From the NCBI GenBank assembly GCA_018700215.1, contig JABIST010000087.1, positions 1 to 8,185 of the forward strand: a stretch of 8,185 bases of DNA, written 5' to 3'. Shown here piece by piece: positions 5,054 to 8,185 of this stretch. Every line of letters starts with the position of its first letter. Within the stretch, counting starts at the first letter, position 1. This DNA is from Dehalococcoidia bacterium. Lineage in GTDB: Bacteria; Chloroflexota; Dehalococcoidia; UBA2979. The position numbers and the translations under genes are program-made. The notes below the pieces were generated by a model. That model had not been told where the DNA came from, made no database searches, and saw only the letters and a list, made by a program, of their open reading frames with translations.

Positions 5054-5764
5054 CTAGCGGGAGCCGACGGCCTCGGGGCGACGCGTGTAGGCACGAGGCT
5101 GGGGGGCGGTGTCCGAGACGCCCATGACGGAGGGGTGGGGGATTTCGAGCACCTTCGACATCTTGCGGGTGAGGGCGGTGGGGCCCTCGAAAGAGATGCG
5201 ACCAGCGGCGAGGGCGGCCTCCATGGTCTGTCGGGCGTTCCAGAGACGGGTCATGGTGACCAGATCCGTGTGGACGGTGACGTCCACCTCGAACCCCGGG
5301 TGGGAGAGGCAGACAGAGGGGCCGAGGTCGTCGACGAGGATCCAGAAGAGCTGGGGGTGGTCTGAGAAATTGAACTCGATCAGTACCCGACGGTCCGGAA
5401 GCGGGTCGACGTTGATGCGGCTGTGTCCCCACCACATGAGGATCACCGGATCGAGTTCTTCGGGCTCCGGGTCGGTGAGCATCCAGCGGGCGTACCAGTC
5501 ACCCATGCCGAAGACGATGCTGCGGAGGTCCTCGCCGGCGGGGGTGAGGTAGTACTCACCCTCGAGGCGTTCGAGGATGCCGGCGGCTTCGAACTGGCGG
5601 AGGCGGGTGGTGAGGAGCGTGCGGGACATGTCCGGGAGGCCGCGGGCAAGTTCGTTGAACTTGTGGGAGCCGATGAGGAGTTCGCGGAGGAGGAGCATGG
5701 ACCAGCGTTCGCCGAGCACTTCGCTGGCTTTGGAGATTGGGCAGTACTGGCCGTAGGTCTTCAT
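5054..5764 (-). CDS. HxlR-family regulator with C-terminal SCP2-like domain
   Basis: HxlR proteins are winged-helix transcription factors. In this 236-residue protein, residues 5-95 match the family: YCPISKASEVLGERWSMLLLREL (7-29), then FNELARGLPDMSRTLLTTRLRQFEAAGILER (36-66) as the recognition-helix region, and YYLTPAGEDL (71-80) as the wing. C8 is the conserved N-terminal Cys seen in redox- or aldehyde-sensing members. Residues about 125-200 look like a sterol-carrier (SCP2)-like domain (WILVDDLGPSVCL, VDVTVHTDLVTMTRLW, AALAAGRISFEGP), which may bind a lipid or acyl ligand and act as the sensor part; this fusion is known in high-GC bacteria. The start is ATG 5762-5764 on the minus strand with GAGG five bases upstream. 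It is divergent from the acyl-CoA-dehydrogenase-like gene and probably controls it, itself, or both. Confidence 0.9.
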   Translation of the reverse strand: MKTYGQYCPISKASEVLGERWSMLLLRELLIGSHKFNELARGLPDMSRTLLTTRLRQFEAAGILERLEGEYYLTPAGEDLRSIVFGMGDWYARWMLTDPEPEELDPVILMWWGHSRINVDPLPDRRVLIEFNFSDHPQLFWILVDDLGPSVCLSHPGFEVDVTVHTDLVTMTRLWNARQTMEAALAAGRISFEGPTALTRKMSKVLEIPHPSVMGVSDTAPQPRAYTRRPEAVGSR

Positions 5765-5833
5765 GTTCGCCTCGCAGTTTTCGGGTGTCGGTTGCCTCGA
5801 ATGCAGTGTTGCGACCGGTGGATCGGCTCGCTA

Positions 5834-5866
5834 GTCCAGAATTTGTACCTGAATGGTCCAGATTAT
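5834..5866 (+). promoter_or_regulatory. Candidate HxlR operator: 22-base-spaced GTCCAGA direct repeat
   Basis: GTCCAGAATTT (5834-5844) and GTCCAGATTAT (5856-5866) share nine of eleven bases and are 22 bases apart, two helical turns, so both face the same side of the DNA. They overlap the candidate promoter boxes. HxlR proteins bind as dimers, often to such spaced sites ahead of divergent genes. No binding is shown. Confidence 0.4.
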
Positions 5867-5885
5867 GCACTGGGTGCGGAGGACG

Positions 5886-5921
5886 GTGGCTCCTAGCTTG
5901 AAGGGGAGGCGAAGGAGCCAC
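5886..5921 (+). promoter_or_regulatory. 9-bp perfect hairpin burying the SD of the oxidoreductase gene
   Basis: GTGGCTCCT (5886-5894) and AGGAGCCAC (5913-5921) are perfect complements around an 18-base loop. The 3' arm contains the SD (AAGGAG, 5912-5917), nine bases before ATG 5927. When folded, the SD is paired; a second purine-rich box, AAGGGGAGG (5901-5909), lies in the loop but is too far from the start to serve well. This could be a translational switch, a thermosensor-like structure or a protein-binding site. Confidence 0.55.
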
Positions 5922-5926
5922 ACACC

Positions 5927-7051
5927 ATGAGCATGAGTGATATCGCGATGGAGCTACGGGGACAGTTCGACGCGCGGGCGGCGGAGCTGGATCGGAACGG
6001 CGGATTCCCGGACGAGAACTATGCGCGGATGCGGGAGGCCGGGTACCTGCGCGGGCCGGTGCCGGCGGAGCTGGGCGGCGGTGACGCTGACCTGGAAGAG
6101 GCGGCGCGGGCGCAGCGGGTGCTGGGCTGGGGCTGCGCGAGCACGGCGCTGGCCGTGAACATGCACCTGTTCCAGGTGGGTGGCGCATCGGACGGCTATC
6201 GCGGAGCCGGAGCGAACGAGGCGCCGCTGCGCAAGGTGGCGGAAGAGGGGATCATCCTCGGATCGACGGGGGCGGAGGCGATTGCGGCGGGCGCATGGAG
6301 CACGCCGACGACGGCAGTGCCGGACGGCGACGAGTACGTGGTCAACGGGCACAAGTACTTCTGCTCGCAGGCGAGCGTGATGAACGTGGTGCGGGTGAAC
6401 GCGATGGACTCGGAGACCGGGGAGGTGCTGATCGTCGCGATTCCGGCATCGCTGCCGGGCGTCGAGGTGATCGAGACGTGGGACGCGCTGGGGATGCGCG
6501 GGACGGCGAGCCACGATGTGACGTTCACGGATGTGCGGGTGCCGGCGGCGGCGGTGGCACCTCGGTTGCCGGCGGCCGGGCCGCTGTGGGACCCGCGGTT
6601 TGCGAACGTGGTGAAGTGGTTCCAATCGCTGATGACGGGCGTATACGTGGGGATCGCCGACCGTGCGCACGAGGAGGGGATGGCCTCCGTGACGGGTGGC
6701 AAGAGCAACCCGGCTCGCGACCAGGCGCTGACGGAGGCGCTGGTGGGCCGGCTGGAGATGGCGCACTGCGGCATGGAGGCGGCGTTCGACTTCGGACTGC
6801 GGCAGATCGCACAGGCATCGGACCCGGTACAGGCGATGATCTACGCGGTGATCATGAAGGATCTGGCGACCGAGGCGGCGGTTGAGGTGGTGGACCTCGC
6901 GGTACAGGTGACCGGTGGCAAGGCGTTCTTCAAGAAGTCCGTGCTGGAGCGGCTGGCACGCGATGTGCGAGCGGCGCGGCACCACCCGCCCTCGGCGCCG
7001 GTATCGCAGCAGATTGTGGGCAAGTACGCGATGGGGACGACCGGCGCGTAG
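5927..7051 (+). CDS. Acyl-CoA dehydrogenase-family flavoprotein (possibly monooxygenase-like)
   Basis: A 374-residue protein with the acyl-CoA dehydrogenase fold order. The helical N-terminal domain (1-110) has the typical FPDENYARMREAGYL and PAELGGGDADLEEAARAQRVLG segments. The central beta domain holds GSTGAEAIAAGAWSTPTTAV (about 112-131), YVVNGHKYFCSQAS (137-150) and TWDALGMRGTASHDVTFTDVRVP (184-206). The helical C-terminal domain contains VTGGKAFFKKSVLERLARDVRAARHHPPS (328-356). The usual YEGT catalytic Glu region of true dehydrogenases is not evident; the RD...HHPPS ending is closer to the flavin-dependent hydroxylase/DszC-like branch, but assignment between branches is uncertain. Length is slightly below the usual 380-400. 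ATG 5927 follows AAGGAG by nine bases; ATG 5933 is an alternative. The SD is buried in a hairpin. Divergent HxlR-SCP2 regulator suggests control by a lipid-like or aromatic substrate. Confidence 0.9.
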   Translation: MSMSDIAMELRGQFDARAAELDRNGGFPDENYARMREAGYLRGPVPAELGGGDADLEEAARAQRVLGWGCASTALAVNMHLFQVGGASDGYRGAGANEAPLRKVAEEGIILGSTGAEAIAAGAWSTPTTAVPDGDEYVVNGHKYFCSQASVMNVVRVNAMDSETGEVLIVAIPASLPGVEVIETWDALGMRGTASHDVTFTDVRVPAAAVAPRLPAAGPLWDPRFANVVKWFQSLMTGVYVGIADRAHEEGMASVTGGKSNPARDQALTEALVGRLEMAHCGMEAAFDFGLRQIAQASDPVQAMIYAVIMKDLATEAAVEVVDLAVQVTGGKAFFKKSVLERLARDVRAARHHPPSAPVSQQIVGKYAMGTTGA

Positions 7052-7122
7052 CCCCGGGGGCGGTTCGGCGCGGTATGCCGAGAGTGCGGGAATTGGACAG
7101 AGTCCGGTCGCGGGGGTCGTCG

Positions 7123-7146
7123 GGGGCGCGCCAGTTGGTGCGCCCC
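7123..7146 (+). terminator. Strong GC-rich hairpin downstream of the oxidoreductase gene
   Basis: GGGGCGCGCC, loop AGTT, GGTGCGCCCC: ten pairs (one G-T wobble), 71 bases after the stop at 7051. There is no T-run, as is common in high-GC bacteria. It is the best terminator candidate for the acyl-CoA-dehydrogenase-like gene. Confidence 0.55.
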
Positions 7147-7219
7147 TGGCGTTCACGGGGCCTGCATCGGGGTAGGGATCACCCTCGGGGGCTGGGGGGT
7201 CCTGGTGCCGACACTGAAT

Positions 7220-7243
7220 TGATGCGTCTTATGTACGCAATCA
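7220..7243 (+). promoter_or_regulatory. Imperfect inverted repeat ahead of the surface-protein gene
   Basis: TGATGCGT (7220-7227) pairs with ACGCAATCA (7235-7243) around a seven-base centre: eight pairs with a one-base bulge at 7240. It lies in a relatively AT-rich patch 18 bases before ATG 7262 and could be an operator or leader hairpin. No clear -35/-10 pair is seen. Confidence 0.3.
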
Positions 7244-7261
7244 TGGGTGACGGGACGATCG

Positions 7262-8119
7262 ATGGATCTGTTCAAGAAGCTGGCGCTGCCGGCGGTGTTT
7301 TCGAAGGTGGCGCTGCCGGGGGCAGCCGCGCCATTCGGGCGGTCTGCCGGGGTGCTCGGTGCGATGGCGATCCTCGCGATGTTCGGGGCGCTGCTCGGTG
7401 GTGGCGGTGGTTCGACGATGTCGCCGGAAGAGGCGGCGGCTGAGGTGATGGCGACGGCGACGAGCGAGCCGACGGTGGAGGCGACTGCGGAGCACGCGGT
7501 TGAGCCGACGGCGGAGGCGACCGCGGAGCACGCGGTTGAGCCGACGGCAGAGCCGACAGTGGAGGCGACGCCTGAGGCGACGCCGACGGAGGCGCCGCTG
7601 TTCACGGTGAAAGCGACGCCAACGGCGGAGCCGACCGCCGAACCGGACCCGCCGCAGTTCGCGGCGTTCGTGAGCATGAACCATGGCGTGGCGTTTGAGT
7701 ACGAGATAGCGCCGGATGGGTTTGTTCTGAGTCATGTGGCGACGTCCGACACGGAGCTGGTGATGGAGTGGTCGCTGGCGCGGCAGAGCGAGATTGCTGC
7801 GAGCGCGGCTCACGAGTTTGGGCCACGGGGGATGACGATTGACGTGCTGATCCCTGACCCGTTCCCCGCGGATGCCGAGGCGTGGGTGCGTGAGAGCCCC
7901 AGGTCCAACCTTGGGTTGGGCGACGGTGAACTGACAGCAGCGACGGTTGGGGGCGCGCGGGGCGTGCGCTACGCGTGGTCCGGGGCGCATGAGGCGGTGA
8001 GCGTGGCGGTGCAGTTCGACGGCAAAATCTGGCTGTTGACGGCGACGTATGGCGATGACTTCGCTGAGATCGAGCGGGCGTTCGAAGCGCTGCTTGAGTC
8101 GGTGGTGTTCGGGAAGTAG
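7262..8119 (+). CDS. Membrane-anchored protein with Ala/Glu/Pro/Thr stalk and globular C-terminal domain
   Basis: Not assigned to a named family. From ATG 7262 it has 285 residues; GTG 7247 in the same frame would add five. GGGA lies six bases before the ATG, which favours it. A basic N-terminus is followed by one membrane segment (about 28-47, AGVLGAMAILAMFGALLGGG), so the rest is probably outside. Residues about 55-130 are a low-complexity stalk of Ala, Thr, Glu and Pro with EPTAE/EATPE motifs and two exact 12-residue repeats (74-97). The C-terminal domain (about 133-285) has alternating strands: VAFEYEIAPDGFVLSH, GMTIDVLIPDPFPADAEAWV, ATVGGARGVRYAW, VSVAVQFDGKIWLLTATY, and a closing helix AEIERAFEALLESVVFGK. 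This pattern resembles PsbP/LpqN-like domains of surface lipoproteins, but that is only a resemblance. There is no lipobox Cys. It appears monocistronic here. Confidence 0.8.
   Translation: MDLFKKLALPAVFSKVALPGAAAPFGRSAGVLGAMAILAMFGALLGGGGGSTMSPEEAAAEVMATATSEPTVEATAEHAVEPTAEATAEHAVEPTAEPTVEATPEATPTEAPLFTVKATPTAEPTAEPDPPQFAAFVSMNHGVAFEYEIAPDGFVLSHVATSDTELVMEWSLARQSEIAASAAHEFGPRGMTIDVLIPDPFPADAEAWVRESPRSNLGLGDGELTAATVGGARGVRYAWSGAHEAVSVAVQFDGKIWLLTATYGDDFAEIERAFEALLESVVFGK
7481..7552 (+). repeat. 36-bp tandem repeat in the stalk region
   Basis: Two adjacent 36-base units (7481-7516 and 7517-7552) differ at only two positions, both synonymous, and code ATAEHAVEPTAE twice. It is an in-frame recent duplication that lengthens the stalk. 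Shorter GAGCCGACGG-type motifs around it (from about 7465 and to about 7640) are older related copies. Confidence 0.9.
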
Positions 8120-8185
8120 AAGTGGTGTCCTCGATGGGTGAGGGCACGCGTTCTCGGGGTTGAGGCTGCGTGGCTCTCCGTAGTG
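8120..8185. other. Short tail without a supported gene
   Basis: These 66 bases follow the last stop. A GTG at 8170, with GAGG a few bases upstream, is open to the window edge and might begin another gene, but only five codons are visible, too few to support. Confidence 0.2.

Larger units (their letters stand above)
5765..5926. promoter_or_regulatory. Divergent promoter region between the HxlR regulator and the oxidoreductase gene
   Basis: These 162 bases include the most AT-rich stretch nearby (5838-5870). On the plus strand TTGTAC (5843-5848) and TATGCA (5864-5869) are 15 bases apart, a weak promoter candidate. On the minus strand CATAAT (complement of 5862-5867) could be a -10 for the regulator gene. 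Both overlap the GTCCAGA repeats described separately, so a bound regulator could affect both genes. Confidence 0.45.

Noticed and set aside
5954..7156. 400-codon open frame on the minus strand
   Set aside because: It mirrors the acyl-CoA-dehydrogenase-like gene, and its product is Arg/His/Leu-rich without domains; typical antisense openness in GC-rich DNA.
7247..7261. GTG 7247 as start of the surface-protein gene
   Set aside because: No SD precedes it, and it would lie next to the inverted repeat; ATG 7262 has GGGA at a suitable distance. It cannot be fully excluded.
7075..7443. Plus-strand open frame overlapping the terminator hairpin and the surface-protein start
   Set aside because: The product is Gly/Arg-rich low-complexity, runs through a strong hairpin, and overlaps a better-supported gene.

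Overview
The window is GC-rich bacterial DNA, densely packed with protein genes and without any RNA gene, CRISPR array or insertion sequence that I can recognise. Codon use is strongly G/C-ending, with frequent GTG starts and purine-rich Shine-Dalgarno (SD) sequences. The gene mix (ECF sigma factor, ferric-reductase-like membrane protein with ApbE, HxlR regulator fused to an SCP2-like domain, acyl-CoA-dehydrogenase-family enzyme) would fit Chloroflexota or a high-GC actinobacterium. This taxonomic guess comes from style only and is weak.

Layout. 1-570 is the C-terminal half of an MFS transporter cut by the window edge. 679-3086 is a tight four-gene operon: a membrane-anchored coiled-coil protein with a poly-Asp tail, a small secreted Ala/Pro-rich protein, an ApbE-type FAD:protein FMN transferase, and a ferric-reductase-like haem membrane protein with four spaced histidines. 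3255-4975 is a second operon: a 41-residue protein, a single-pass membrane protein with a long acidic repeat tail (candidate anti-sigma factor), and an ECF sigma factor. 5054-5764 (minus strand) is an HxlR-type regulator, converging on the sigma gene and divergent from an acyl-CoA-dehydrogenase-family gene (5927-7051). 7262-8119 is a membrane-anchored protein with a Thr/Pro/Glu/Ala-rich stalk and a globular C-terminal domain.

How the genes may work together. The most interesting feature is that the redox operon and the sigma/anti-sigma operon share an upstream element: CGTCAC(A/G)TTT, then a CGACATAC box, with exactly 17 bases between GTCAC and CGACATAC in both copies. The simplest reading is an autoregulated ECF sigma factor that also drives the adjacent haem/flavin membrane redox operon. 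Both operons encode an extracytoplasmic poly-Asp protein, which could sense or bind cations or metals. No flavinylation acceptor motif for ApbE is seen in the window, so the electron acceptor or FMN carrier is either elsewhere or unconventional. This whole unit is the best candidate for an undescribed system; the regulatory link and the metal idea are inference.

The second half is likely a separate module. The HxlR-SCP2 regulator and the oxidoreductase gene share a 162-base divergent region with a 22-base-spaced direct repeat, plus a 9-bp perfect inverted repeat that buries the SD of the oxidoreductase gene.
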